This document shows positions 1-7,858 of a DNA stretch of 64,000 nt, piece after piece. This DNA comes from an uncultured Flavobacteriales bacterium (GTDB lineage Bacteria; Bacteroidota; Bacteroidia; Flavobacteriales; Schleiferiaceae). Location: positions 744,001 through 808,000 of the forward strand of contig CAJXKC010000002.1 in NCBI GenBank assembly GCA_913055685.1, given 5' to 3'. The notes beneath the pieces are model-generated. The model searched no databases, was not told the DNA's origin, and was given only the letters and a program-made list of their open reading frames with translations. The first letter of the stretch is position 1, and every line of letters starts with the position of its first letter. The position numbers and the translations under genes were made by a program.

Positions 1-810
1 GAAAGAGAGGCCTTAATGAACTTTGTAATTGTTGGCGCGGGTCCGACGGGAACTGAATTGGCAGGAGCCTTGGCGGAGCTAAAAAGTCATGTTTTACCGA
101 ATGATTACCCCGATTTAGATTTTCGGCGCATGAGTATTCACTTGGTAGAAATGGCCGATAAGGTATTACCTCCTATGTCGGAGTTTTCATCTACTAAAGC
201 CCTGCAATATCTCGAGAGCTTAGGCGTCCAAGTATGGCTTAATACTGCAGTAAAAGAATACAATGGCAAGGTGGTTAAAACCAATAAAAAAGACCTCCCC
301 GCCTCTACCCTTATCTGGGCAGCCGGAGTAAGTGGCAATATTATAAAGGGCTTAAAGCCTGATGAAGATTTTAAAGGTGGTCGCTACTTAGTGAATGAGT
401 ATAATCAAATCGGTGAACACCAATCTATTTACGCCTTAGGCGATGTCGCAGCGATGTGCAGTGAAGCCAAGCCTAAAGGCCACCCTATGCTCGCCCAGCT
501 TGCCATCCAACAAGGTCAGAATTTAGCTAAAAACCTTAATCGTTCTAAACAAGACAAAGACTGGCGGAAGTTTCAGTATAAAGACATGGGAACCATGGCT
601 ACTGTAGGTCGAAATAAAGCGGTTGCCGAGCTTTACAATAAAATCATGCTAAAGGGTTTCCCTGGCTGGGCGGTATGGATGCTGGTGCATTTAATCTCTC
701 TAGTTGGCTTTAGAAATAAGCTCGTAACGCTTATGAACTGGGTAATTAATTACTTTAGTTACGATCGTAAAATCAGACTTATTATTAGGCCTTGGAAGTC
801 GAAGCTCTAA
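1..810 (+). CDS. ndh: Type II NADH:quinone oxidoreductase (NDH-2), C-terminal part, 5' truncated by window edge
   Basis: Single-subunit flavoprotein that oxidises NADH and reduces the membrane quinone pool. The reading frame is open from base 1, so the gene starts before the window; the first Met here is internal. The visible part begins at the second nucleotide-binding fold (VIVGAGPTGTELAGAL) and contains the FAD-side motif YALGDVAA followed by a PMLAQLAIQQG segment typical of NDH-2. A hydrophobic stretch near the C-terminus (GWAVWMLVHLISLVG) and a basic amphipathic tail fit peripheral membrane attachment. The stop codon abuts the start of the next gene. Other pyridine nucleotide-disulfide oxidoreductases are less likely because of the C-terminal membrane region. 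Confidence 0.9.
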   Translation, partial: EREALMNFVIVGAGPTGTELAGALAELKSHVLPNDYPDLDFRRMSIHLVEMADKVLPPMSEFSSTKALQYLESLGVQVWLNTAVKEYNGKVVKTNKKDLPASTLIWAAGVSGNIIKGLKPDEDFKGGRYLVNEYNQIGEHQSIYALGDVAAMCSEAKPKGHPMLAQLAIQQGQNLAKNLNRSKQDKDWRKFQYKDMGTMATVGRNKAVAELYNKIMLKGFPGWAVWMLVHLISLVGFRNKLVTLMNWVINYFSYDRKIRLIIRPWKSKL

Positions 811-1512
811 ATGTGCAGCCTAAGCTACATACCAAAAAAGGGGGCATACATTTTAAGCCATAACCGCGATGAATTGCCACGTCGGGAAAGCTCCTCCAAG
901 CTAGTTAGGAAAGAATTGGAGGGTCGAGAACTGGTCTATCCAAAAGACTTAAGCGCTGGTGGCACTTGGATAGGTGCAGATAGTAATGGATTAAGTGCCT
1001 GTATTCTAAACGGAGGCTCACTAAGCTATTTACGAAACACTCCCTATCGCGCTAGTCGAGGGACGGTGATCCCTGCTCTTTTAGAATTAGGTAGTATCGA
1101 AAAATTTAAAGGTCAGTGGAGCAGCGAAGGTATCGAGCCCTTTACCTTAATCATCTGCGAAGGTCTAGAACTCTGGCAGCTTATTCATAATCCCAAAGAG
1201 GATATATGGCAAGCTCTTGATGCCCAGAAAGCCCATTTTTGGTCAAGCACCAAGCTTTACCATCCACAAATTCGAGCCAACCGCGCGACGCGGTTTAATC
1301 ATTGGCTTGAGCAAAATAAGAACCCGAGTGCTCAGGAGCTCCGCAACTTCCACCTTAGCACCCAGATAAATGAGCTCGAAGGCGGATTAGTTCTACCCCA
1401 AGGATTCCCACTGAAGACAATGAACTTTTGCCAGATTGAGAAATCTGTCGATAAGTATCAAATCAATTATCATTATCTAGATAAGGGGCTCCGCGATAGA
1501 CATATTTGGTGA
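811..1512 (+). CDS. NRDE family protein (TANGO2-like)
   Basis: A 233-residue member of the NRDE/TANGO2 family. Cys2 directly follows the initiator Met and is followed by the family signature HNRDE at residues 17-21, then a GGTWIG segment around residue 50. Members resemble Ntn-hydrolase-like proteins with an N-terminal Cys, but their bacterial substrate is unknown. The ATG follows the ndh stop codon with no spacer, so the two are probably co-transcribed. The gene is followed by a short imperfect hairpin (1508-1521) that overlaps its own stop codon and lacks a U-run. Confidence 0.82.
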   Translation: MCSLSYIPKKGAYILSHNRDELPRRESSSKLVRKELEGRELVYPKDLSAGGTWIGADSNGLSACILNGGSLSYLRNTPYRASRGTVIPALLELGSIEKFKGQWSSEGIEPFTLIICEGLELWQLIHNPKEDIWQALDAQKAHFWSSTKLYHPQIRANRATRFNHWLEQNKNPSAQELRNFHLSTQINELEGGLVLPQGFPLKTMNFCQIEKSVDKYQINYHYLDKGLRDRHIW

Positions 1513-1625
1513 AAATTCACCGACATTTTCCCTCCATTCAACTACGCTTCTTAGTCCTTTTTACCAGATTTTAAAATATCATGTAATTTTAAGTTACTGA
1601 TAAACAGTTACTTTAATTTTAATAT

Positions 1626-1648
1626 GGTACTTTGTTTTGCATAGTACC
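1626..1648. promoter_or_regulatory. Candidate PadR-type operator (inverted repeat GGTACT-N11-AGTACC)
   Basis: Perfect 6-bp arms at 1626-1631 and 1643-1648 overlap the likely -33 region of the promoter at 1661-1668 for the DUF4252-padR-pspC operon. PadR proteins are dimeric winged-helix repressors that commonly autoregulate by binding such dyads, so self-repression is inferred from position. A second repeat, AGTTACT, occurs directly at 1592-1598 and 1606-1612 just upstream. Confidence 0.55.
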
Positions 1649-1668
1649 TAAATATTGACATATCTTTG
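1635..1668 (+). promoter_or_regulatory. Bacteroidota-type promoter for the DUF4252-padR-pspC operon
   Basis: The -7 element TATCTTTG lies at 1661-1668 (consensus TAnnTTTG). A TTTTG at 1635-1639 lies 21 bases upstream, matching the -33 element. The DUF4252 start codon follows 20 bases later. Confidence 0.7.
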
Positions 1669-1688
1669 TAAAACAAAACAACATAAAA

Positions 1689-2162
1689 ATGAAAAAGCTT
1701 CTCTCTTTAAGTCTTCTATTAGTCCTCGGACTAGGAGCCTCTGCCCAGGGGGATGAACTCATTGAATCCATTTACCGCGAGTACAGCGGTAATAAATTAA
1801 GTCTCAATATAAATTTGGGAGAGGATTTTCTCGACGACATCGACCTGGACATTGACACAGACGAGCTTCGCCAAAATATAAGTGGCGAGGTACGTAAATT
1901 ACGCTTTATCAAATTCGATGATTTTGCTCCGGCCCTGCGGAATGAAAAAGAAATCATCGAAAGACTATTCGCGGGTGGATATGAATATGTGCCCGTAGAA
2001 AAAGACTGGGATATTGATGAAGACACTCAGATTCTCATCTTTAAAAAGGCGGGGACTAATCGTACCCCACATTTAATCCTTATGATCAATGATCGAGATG
2101 ATCGCGAAGCCTTGATGCTCATTTTTTCGGGGCAACTAGAATTTAAAACTGATGCCCTATGA
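1689..2162 (+). CDS. DUF4252-like secreted protein
   Basis: A 157-residue protein with a clean signal peptide (MKKLLSLSLLLVLGLGASAQ) and a mature part of mixed charge, rich in Asp/Glu around residues 48-60. Length, export signal and position before a PadR/PspC pair resemble the DUF4252 family of Bacteroidota; the function of that family is unknown. The stop overlaps the PadR start by four bases (ATGA), so translation is coupled. The assignment to DUF4252 rests on overall pattern, not on a diagnostic motif. Confidence 0.65.
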   Translation: MKKLLSLSLLLVLGLGASAQGDELIESIYREYSGNKLSLNINLGEDFLDDIDLDIDTDELRQNISGEVRKLRFIKFDDFAPALRNEKEIIERLFAGGYEYVPVEKDWDIDEDTQILIFKKAGTNRTPHLILMINDRDDREALMLIFSGQLEFKTDAL

Positions 2163-2485
2163 ATTTGGAAAACACCAAAGCGCAAATGCGCAAGGGCGTC
2201 TTAGAGCTCTGTATTTTAAACATGCTAAGTGAGAAAGATGCCTATGCCAATGAAATCATTGAAGAGCTAAAAAAGGCTGAACTCATTGTAGTGGAAGGCA
2301 CTTTATATCCCTTGCTTACACGTTTAAAAAACGGAGGCCTGTTGAGCTATCGCTGGGAAGAATCCACTAGTGGACCCCCGCGAAAGTACTATGCCTTAAC
2401 CGAACTAGGTAAGGCAGCCCTAAACGAATTAAGGCAGACTTGGGAAACCTTGCAAGATGCCGTGAATCAGAGTATCAATAATTAG
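2159..2485 (+). CDS. PadR family transcriptional regulator
   Basis: A 108-residue winged-helix regulator of the short PadR type. Signatures are the N-terminal KAQMRKGVLELCIL helix, the VVEGTLYPLLTRLKNGGLL recognition helix and the wing STSGPPRKYYALTELG. The C-terminal helix that usually dimerises the protein is complete. It lies between the DUF4252 and PspC genes, overlapping the first by four bases. The dyad at 1626-1648 is the obvious candidate operator. In this arrangement the regulator is expected to control its own operon, including the membrane PspC protein; the inducing signal is not evident. Confidence 0.93.
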   Translation: MNLENTKAQMRKGVLELCILNMLSEKDAYANEIIEELKKAELIVVEGTLYPLLTRLKNGGLLSYRWEESTSGPPRKYYALTELGKAALNELRQTWETLQDAVNQSINN

Positions 2486-2502
2486 ACGAAACCTAAAACA
2501 AG

Positions 2503-4251
2503 ATGAAAAAGACATTTAATATAAACCTGGGAGGCATGATCTTTCATATCGATGACGATGCCTTTAATAAACTCGAGGCCTATTTAAGCGCCTTACGCCA
2601 GCAATTCTCGTCCACTAGTGGAGGAGATGAAATTTTGGCGGATGTTGAAACACGTATTGCCGAATTATTTAAGGAGCGTACTTCTAACGCAAAAGAAGTT
2701 ATTAATCTTAAGGATGTAGATGAAGCCATTGCCATTATTGGTGAGCCTCAAGACTTCTGGCACGAGGAGGATGGTGAATCTCAAGCTTACTCCAGCAATA
2801 TGTCCTACGAAAAACGCGTAATGCGCGATGTAGATAATCGTGTATTGGGTGGTGTTGCTAGTGGACTAGCCGCATATTTCAATATCGACGTAATCTGGGT
2901 ACGATTACTATTTGTTGCCCTTATGTTCGCCGGATTTGGAGTTCTACTTTATATTATTCTTTGGCTAGTTGTACCAGCCGCTAGAACCACAACCGAGAAA
3001 TTGCAGATGCGGGGAAAGCCCGTAACTCTTAGCAATATTGAAAGTTTTGTTAAGGATGAGGCTCATGCTGTAGGAGCCAATATGTCTAAGCTAGGAGGAA
3101 AAGTGAAAAACTATGGCCAGCGTTCACCTAATATTATCGCACAGTTTTTTACCGCAATTTTCGATATCATAAAGATGATACTGCGCTTCTTCTTCAAGAT
3201 AATTGGCTTCTTCTTCTTGGGTATTGGCTTTATTGTCTTACTCAGTATCCTAACTGCGGTGTTTATTGGTATAGATATTAATGAGTACCATTACAGTTTA
3301 TACGAGGCCAGCGATTTATTGCAATTATTATCGATTGATAGCGGTATTTACAATGGTTTAGTATTTGGTACCGTCTTGCTTATCATTGGGCCGCTTTTCC
3401 TCATTATTTACTTTGGTCTTCGTCTTCTCTTTAGCGTTGAGCCTATAAATAAGGGAGTTCGTAATGGTTTATTACTGAGCACACTATTGGGTATTGTGAT
3501 CCTTTCAATTTCGGGAGGTCGAATGGCACGTCAATTTGACGACTCCAATACCATTAGTAGCGAGGAGCTTATTGACGCACCTAATGGGATGATCGTTCTA
3601 GAGGTTTTAAAGGACTCGATCTATGACCTAACTGATCATAGACACCGCGATGACTTCTGGACCTTTGTAGATGGCAAGTCCTTCTTTACTGATGTCGAAT
3701 TCGACATTCGTAAATCGGATAAAGATTATTCCTACCTGCTTATAAACACAACGGCCCGCGGAGTAAATCGTCATGAAGCGCGACGCAATGCCAGTGCCGT
3801 GAATCACTACCTGAAACTAGATTCCAATCGTATCAAAGCGGCGAACTATTTTACTATTAAGGATGGCGCTTATTACCGAGCTCATTCGATTAAGATGAAA
3901 CTTTATCTGGCCGAAGGTGACACCGTTTTCCTAAGTAAGGGTACCGACCGATTAATTTATGATGTGCATAATCTTCAGAATTATTGGGATGTGGATATGG
4001 CTGATCACTTCTGGACCATGACCGATAGAGGGCTGTTCTGTACCGACTGTAAAGATTCGGATGCCATCAAAAGAAAATGGGAAAAAGAAGAGATTGAGTC
4101 CGAAGACCAAAACCAAAAATCGGGCGAACAAGAAGTAATTATTGAGGACGATCGCATAATTATAAGGGAAGCCTACTTTGAAAAAGACGAAGCCAAAGAT
4201 CTAAAGCTTGCCTTGTTTCACCGGCAAGAGGCTTTGGCCACAATAATTTAA
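2503..4251 (+). CDS. PspC domain-containing membrane protein
   Basis: A 582-residue membrane protein. Residues 1-90 form the soluble N-terminal region usual in Bacteroidota PspC proteins (FNINLGGMIFHID, then DVETRIAELF). The PspC domain is at about 103-160, with RVLGGVASGLAAYFNID followed by two adjacent membrane helices. Three further hydrophobic segments lie near 222-258, 285-315 and 322-340, followed by a charged extracytoplasmic C-terminal region. E. coli PspC senses envelope stress; in Bacteroidota the role is inferred only. The gene is last in the PadR-controlled operon and is followed immediately by a strong terminator. Confidence 0.88.
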   Translation: MKKTFNINLGGMIFHIDDDAFNKLEAYLSALRQQFSSTSGGDEILADVETRIAELFKERTSNAKEVINLKDVDEAIAIIGEPQDFWHEEDGESQAYSSNMSYEKRVMRDVDNRVLGGVASGLAAYFNIDVIWVRLLFVALMFAGFGVLLYIILWLVVPAARTTTEKLQMRGKPVTLSNIESFVKDEAHAVGANMSKLGGKVKNYGQRSPNIIAQFFTAIFDIIKMILRFFFKIIGFFFLGIGFIVLLSILTAVFIGIDINEYHYSLYEASDLLQLLSIDSGIYNGLVFGTVLLIIGPLFLIIYFGLRLLFSVEPINKGVRNGLLLSTLLGIVILSISGGRMARQFDDSNTISSEELIDAPNGMIVLEVLKDSIYDLTDHRHRDDFWTFVDGKSFFTDVEFDIRKSDKDYSYLLINTTARGVNRHEARRNASAVNHYLKLDSNRIKAANYFTIKDGAYYRAHSIKMKLYLAEGDTVFLSKGTDRLIYDVHNLQNYWDVDMADHFWTMTDRGLFCTDCKDSDAIKRKWEKEEIESEDQNQKSGEQEVIIEDDRIIIREAYFEKDEAKDLKLALFHRQEALATII

Positions 4252-4256
4252 TAATT

Positions 4257-4280
4257 GCCACCTTCGGGTGGCTTTTTTTT
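4257..4280 (+). terminator. Rho-independent terminator after pspC-like gene
   Basis: Perfect 6-bp stem GCCACC/GGTGGC with a TTCG tetraloop followed by eight T residues, starting six bases after the stop codon. Confidence 0.92.
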
Positions 4281-4298
4281 GCGGTCTATTTGGAATTA

Positions 4299-4311
4299 TT
4301 TCAAATTGAAA
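4299..4311. promoter_or_regulatory. 13-bp perfect palindrome upstream of the HiPIP gene
   Basis: TTTCAA-A-TTGAAA lies about 50 bases before the HiPIP start. A weak -7-like TAACTTTA is at 4339-4346. It could be an operator, but AT-rich palindromes of this size also occur by chance. Confidence 0.3.
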
Positions 4312-4361
4312 ATGATCTTTTTCAAGCTTTTAGTTGACTAACTTTAATAAAAATTTGATCC

Positions 4362-4754
4362 ATGCAAAAAACCAACCGACGTGCCTTCTTAAGTAAAGCA
4401 GGTTTATTAGGAATTGGTGCTTTATCCGGTGCCGCTTTATTGCAAGCCTGTGGTGGCGGAGAGGCAAAAATTGAGGAAAACTCTAGTCCGGCCCCAAGTC
4501 CGATGGCGGCAAGTGAAGAAGCAGAAGCAGTGGCTGCCGATTGTGCCCGTCACAATGCCAAATTAAGCGAATCCGACCTCGAAGTACGCAAAAGCATCGG
4601 CTACCTGGAGCAAAGCGAAATGGCCGATCAAAATTGTCAAAACTGCCGCTTCTACCTGGCCGATAAGTTTGATGGGGACTGTGGTGGTTGTCAGCTCTTT
4701 GTTAATGGCTCTGTGAATCCAGATGCCTGGTGCAAATCCTGGGCTGCGAAATAA
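4362..4754 (+). CDS. High-potential iron-sulfur protein (HiPIP) with Tat-type signal and lipobox
   Basis: A 130-residue periplasmic electron carrier. The N-terminus has a twin-arginine motif (NRRAFLSK, residues 5-12), a hydrophobic run, and a lipobox LQAC with Cys30, so the protein is probably exported folded and then lipidated. An Ala/Glu/Pro-rich linker follows. The cluster region has Cys92, Cys95, Cys110 and Cys124 (CX2C-X14-C-X13-C, ending CKSW), matching the 4Fe-4S ligand spacing of HiPIPs. Cys61 and Cys107 are extra. It is a separate unit from its neighbours: a terminator precedes it and a convergent gene follows 10 bases after its stop. A redox partner is not encoded nearby. Confidence 0.87.
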   Translation: MQKTNRRAFLSKAGLLGIGALSGAALLQACGGGEAKIEENSSPAPSPMAASEEAEAVAADCARHNAKLSESDLEVRKSIGYLEQSEMADQNCQNCRFYLADKFDGDCGGCQLFVNGSVNPDAWCKSWAAK

Positions 4755-4764
4755 AATAAAAGTC

Positions 4765-5403
4765 TTAGAACTGTCTCAGACGTTCGAGGCTTGTTGCTTT
4801 TCCCCCCTCGAGATCGATTAATTTTAATCGGTTGAAAGAAGACTCTTCGATTTTATAAAATTGGAGGGTCTTTTTTTGATTCCAGGGAATTAAGGCTAAT
4901 TCGGGCTTATGAGGGTGATTTCGCCAAACACCATACTCTTTGCTGCCATCGGGAAGATATTTAACATAGGCGCGATCCCAGCGTAAGAAGAGACGGTACT
5001 CGTTTCCTGCCTGCCAGAGTCCGCGTAGGAAATCGCTCTGAGCCATGGGTAGCTCATTTATTCGTTTAAGCGACACTTTAATAGACTGACCGTCTTCCTT
5101 CCTTTCCCAAGTCATGGTCTTATTGTTTAGCATAACCTTAAAAGCACCAAATTCATCCCTTAAAGAAAGACTATCATTTAAAAGTAAGTCTTCCTCTTTG
5201 AATTCATAGGTCCCAGCACTATTCTGCAAAAAGCCATTGCCTCCTATAAACGAGCCATCGGCGGCCAATTGAATCCACTTGGCGTCAGGGGTATTCTCTT
5301 CAGCTCCCATCGATACCTTATCGATAAGCCATAAGCCCTCTAAAGACTGACCAAATAAGCCTTGTAGGCTAATACTAAGGATTAGAACGAGCGTATATTT
5401 CAT
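4765..5403 (-). CDS. Secreted protein with two lipocalin-like repeats, function unknown
   Basis: A 212-residue protein with an N-terminal signal peptide (MKYTLVLILSISLQGLFGQ). The mature part looks like two similar beta-rich halves, each beginning L(E/R)GLW and containing a DGS segment (ADGSFIGGNG near residue 50 and LPDGSKEYGVW near residue 150), as in lipocalin-like or copper-resistance-associated small beta-barrels. I do not recognise a named family. Its start lies 29 bases inside the upstream serine hydrolase gene, so the two are translationally linked and co-transcribed behind the LytTR gene. Confidence 0.6.
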   Translation of the reverse strand: MKYTLVLILSISLQGLFGQSLEGLWLIDKVSMGAEENTPDAKWIQLAADGSFIGGNGFLQNSAGTYEFKEEDLLLNDSLSLRDEFGAFKVMLNNKTMTWERKEDGQSIKVSLKRINELPMAQSDFLRGLWQAGNEYRLFLRWDRAYVKYLPDGSKEYGVWRNHPHKPELALIPWNQKKTLQFYKIEESSFNRLKLIDLEGGKATSLERLRQF

Positions 5404-6472
5404 ATAAAATTGCTTTGCTTAAATCAAAAACTTGACGGCCATTGCCAGAGTTGGATAAAATTACCAGCAGGGTTTCACCTTGGTTTACCGATACGGCAAC
5501 GGACTGGTATCCTTCAGTGCTACCACCATGAATAAAATAAGGGACATCGATTTCGAGGTCTCCCATTGTATAATGTTCGTAGGCTTGGTAAGGGACCCAT
5601 CCATAGCCGTAAGAAATAGTACTATCTAAATCCGCCACCTGGTTTTGAAAAACCTCTCTGGCTAGTGAATCGCTTAGCAGTTGGCTTCCTCCTTCTGCTT
5701 CCAACCACAATTGAATATCTCGCGCTGAAGCAAAAATCCGACGACCTAAGCTTAGGTCTATATAGTCATTTTGGTACCATTGTCCCCCTTTAAGCTCATA
5801 GGCAAGGGCCACATTAGCTCCCATATTTTGCCTATTATTTGGGGAGAAAATGCCTTCTAGCTTTAAGGGAAGGGCTATTTTTTCTTGGAGCAAACTATTA
5901 AAGTCCGTTTGGTATAGTTCTTCAAGCAAGATGGCTAATAGGTGGTAAGCAAAATTTGAGTAATGAAAGGCCTGATTAGGCTCATCCGAAGGCAGCTTGC
6001 TGATAAACTCTAGATACTCAGAATTAGCAAAATGCATCCGCTTAAATATGCGATAGTTATTTTCCTTTAGGTTTGATGGTAAAATATTGTAATCTGCTAA
6101 TCCAGAACGATGACTAAGCAAGTCCTTTAACCTAATCCCAGGTTTAAACAGCGAGTCGATATTTAAATCCTTTAAGATCTCATTCAATTCTTGGTCTAAA
6201 TGCCAATAGCCTTCATCAACCGCCTGTAAAACTAGGTTAGCAATGAAAGACTTATTGAGTGAGGCAATATCCATCCGTGCAGAATCACTCATCGCCACAT
6301 TCCAATTTCGATCGGCCTTGCCTCTTTCAAGCTGCCAAGCTGTATCCAGTAAATTGGACTTGAGAATTATCTGACCCGAGAAATTTGGCACGAGACTATC
6401 TTGGAGTTTACTAAAGTGATTTTGGCCATTTAAGGCAACACTAAACAAGACTAATGCCCAACATTTAATCAT
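5375..6472 (-). CDS. Beta-lactamase-fold serine hydrolase (class C / penicillin-binding protein-like)
   Basis: Numbering from the ATG at 6472, the protein has 365 residues with a signal peptide (MIKCWALVLFSVALNG). All three motifs of the family are present: SLNK (Ser71, Lys74), YSN (Tyr171) and HGGS (315-318). The LLSHRSGL segment seen in esterase/peptidase members is at about 118-125. Substrates of this family include D-Ala peptides, esters and other amides, so specificity cannot be assigned. A longer frame extends upstream to 6562 but would overlap the LytTR gene and bury the signal peptide; the ATG at 6472 is preferred. It lies 65 bases downstream of the LytTR regulator. Confidence 0.85.
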   Translation of the reverse strand: MIKCWALVLFSVALNGQNHFSKLQDSLVPNFSGQIILKSNLLDTAWQLERGKADRNWNVAMSDSARMDIASLNKSFIANLVLQAVDEGYWHLDQELNEILKDLNIDSLFKPGIRLKDLLSHRSGLADYNILPSNLKENNYRIFKRMHFANSEYLEFISKLPSDEPNQAFHYSNFAYHLLAILLEELYQTDFNSLLQEKIALPLKLEGIFSPNNRQNMGANVALAYELKGGQWYQNDYIDLSLGRRIFASARDIQLWLEAEGGSQLLSDSLAREVFQNQVADLDSTISYGYGWVPYQAYEHYTMGDLEIDVPYFIHGGSTEGYQSVAVSVNQGETLLVILSNSGNGRQVFDLSKAILYEIYARSNP

Positions 6473-6537
6473 GCCACAAAAAGAGCAGGCTTTTTCAATA
6501 AATGCAAGTCCCTGCCTAAGTTTGGGAGGAATCCCCA

Positions 6538-7311
6538 CTATTTGGGAGCAAAGTTTTGCCATGCCCTATTAAAATTTTCAAGGTAAGCCTGACCGACCGG
6601 AACCTTAAGCCCACCTTCTAAAATTAGACTAAGCTTTTGCCCTTTACGATCTAGGCTCTCGACCTTTTTTAAATTGACCAGGAACTGCTTATGAACGCGC
6701 AATAAATACCCTTTATCCTCAAAATCTTCGGCTTGAGCTTTTAATGATTTACGCAATAGTTTAGACTTCAAAGAATCACCAGAAATAGTCTCTAAAACCA
6801 AATAATTCCCATCGCTCTTAGCAAACAAAAATTGGCTGCTCTTTATCTCCAATCGATCCTTGCCGTTCTCCGCAATGAATTGCAGATACTCTTCCTTTTC
6901 TAAACTCCCCTTATCCTCACCTACTCTTCTAAATATAGCGCGATACAATAGAATTAAAAGAGCCGCTAATAAGGAACCTTGCCAGAACATCTCAAAAAAC
7001 ACTTCCAAACTCCAGTCATGTCCACCCCAGAAATAATTAAGGCTAAACAATAAGAACAGGTAAAGGCTGATAAACTGAAACAATCGCTTGAGCCAAAGTC
7101 GGTCAAGAATTTGCTCCCATGCAAAGAAGGCCCAAAAGGCCCAAAAGCCATAAATTAAGCTTCGCTCTACCAGTGTATGTCCGCTGTGTGATGTTCCCAG
7201 TTCTATCTGGAAGGGTTTAAGAAGAAAGAGGAATAGGAAAAAGCCTAGACCAATAAACAATGAAAGTCCGCCGGCAGAATTGTTTAATCCTTTTAAAATA
7301 TTGATTTTCAA
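6538..7311 (-). CDS. Membrane-bound LytTR-type DNA-binding regulator
   Basis: A 257-residue protein. The N-terminal half has about four hydrophobic segments (near 14-35, 50-70, 75-95 and 105-125). The C-terminal half (about 150-255) is a LytTR DNA-binding domain with FLFAKSDGNYLVLET and LLRVHKQFLVNLKKVE. There is no receiver domain; the membrane part probably replaces it as the signal input. The only plausible start is TTG at 7309-7311, because in-frame upstream codons run into non-start AT-rich sequence and no ATG follows until far inside. It heads an operon with the serine hydrolase and lipocalin-like gene, which are its most likely targets or partners. Confidence 0.85.
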   Translation of the reverse strand: MKINILKGLNNSAGGLSLFIGLGFFLFLFLLKPFQIELGTSHSGHTLVERSLIYGFWAFWAFFAWEQILDRLWLKRLFQFISLYLFLLFSLNYFWGGHDWSLEVFFEMFWQGSLLAALLILLYRAIFRRVGEDKGSLEKEEYLQFIAENGKDRLEIKSSQFLFAKSDGNYLVLETISGDSLKSKLLRKSLKAQAEDFEDKGYLLRVHKQFLVNLKKVESLDRKGQKLSLILEGGLKVPVGQAYLENFNRAWQNFAPK

Positions 7312-7363
7312 AATATTATTATCGAGTGTAACTTATAACACGAGTCAGTTCTAACGGCCTACT

Positions 7364-7371
7364 TAACTTTG
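7364..7371 (+). promoter_or_regulatory. -7 promoter element of trxA
   Basis: TAACTTTG matches TAnnTTTG and lies 18 bases before the ATG. No clear -33 TTG is present. Confidence 0.6.
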
Positions 7372-7389
7372 CCTCAAGAAAATTAAGCT

Positions 7390-7755
7390 ATGCCAACAGT
7401 TAAATTAAGCACCGAGCAATTTAAGAAGGATGTATTTGATTACACCCAACATAAGGAATGGAAATACCAAGGCGCTAAGCCAGCAATCATAGATTTCTAT
7501 GCCGATTGGTGTGGTCCTTGTAAAATGGTTGCCCCCATTTTTGAAGAATTAAGCGATGAATATGCAGATGAACTCATCATCTACAAGGTAGATACCGAGG
7601 TAGAGCAAGAGTTATCAGCCGCTTTTGGAATTCAGAGCATTCCTTCCATTCTTTTCATTCCCATGGAAGGAACACCGATGATGGCTAAGGGCGCGATGCC
7701 AAAGCATAACCTTAAAAATGTTATCGAAGAAGAACTTCTGGTAACCAAAGAATAA
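7390..7755 (+). CDS. trxA: Thioredoxin
   Basis: A 121-residue cytoplasmic dithiol oxidoreductase. The active site WCGPC has Cys41 and Cys44, preceded by IIDFYADW and followed by KMVAPIFEELS. The cis-Pro loop is SIPSILF. No signal peptide or lipobox is present, so this is the cytosolic reductant rather than a TlpA/ResA type. It is about 15 residues longer than E. coli TrxA, mainly at the N-terminus. It has its own -7 element and terminator and appears monocistronic. Confidence 0.93.
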   Translation: MPTVKLSTEQFKKDVFDYTQHKEWKYQGAKPAIIDFYADWCGPCKMVAPIFEELSDEYADELIIYKVDTEVEQELSAAFGIQSIPSILFIPMEGTPMMAKGAMPKHNLKNVIEEELLVTKE

Positions 7756-7778
7756 GATTGGTTAATTATTTAGGTTTA

Positions 7779-7812
7779 ATCCCCGTGGGCTAGAGGTTCA
7801 CGGGGATTTTTT
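7779..7812 (+). terminator. Rho-independent terminator after trxA
   Basis: Ten-base-pair stem AATCCCCGTG/CACGGGGATT with a 10-base loop, followed by a run of T residues. Confidence 0.92.
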
Positions 7813-7858
7813 AAAAAAATGCTCGGCTTATCCTGAGTCAAAAAGGACTAGAGTTATT

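Noticed and set aside
1508-1521. Terminator after the NRDE gene
   Set aside because: GGTGA/TCACC is a short stem overlapping the stop codon and lacks a T-run.
7299-7330. A promoter for the LytTR gene
   Set aside because: CAAA followed by AT bases occurs but does not complete the TAnnTTTG pattern at a suitable distance.
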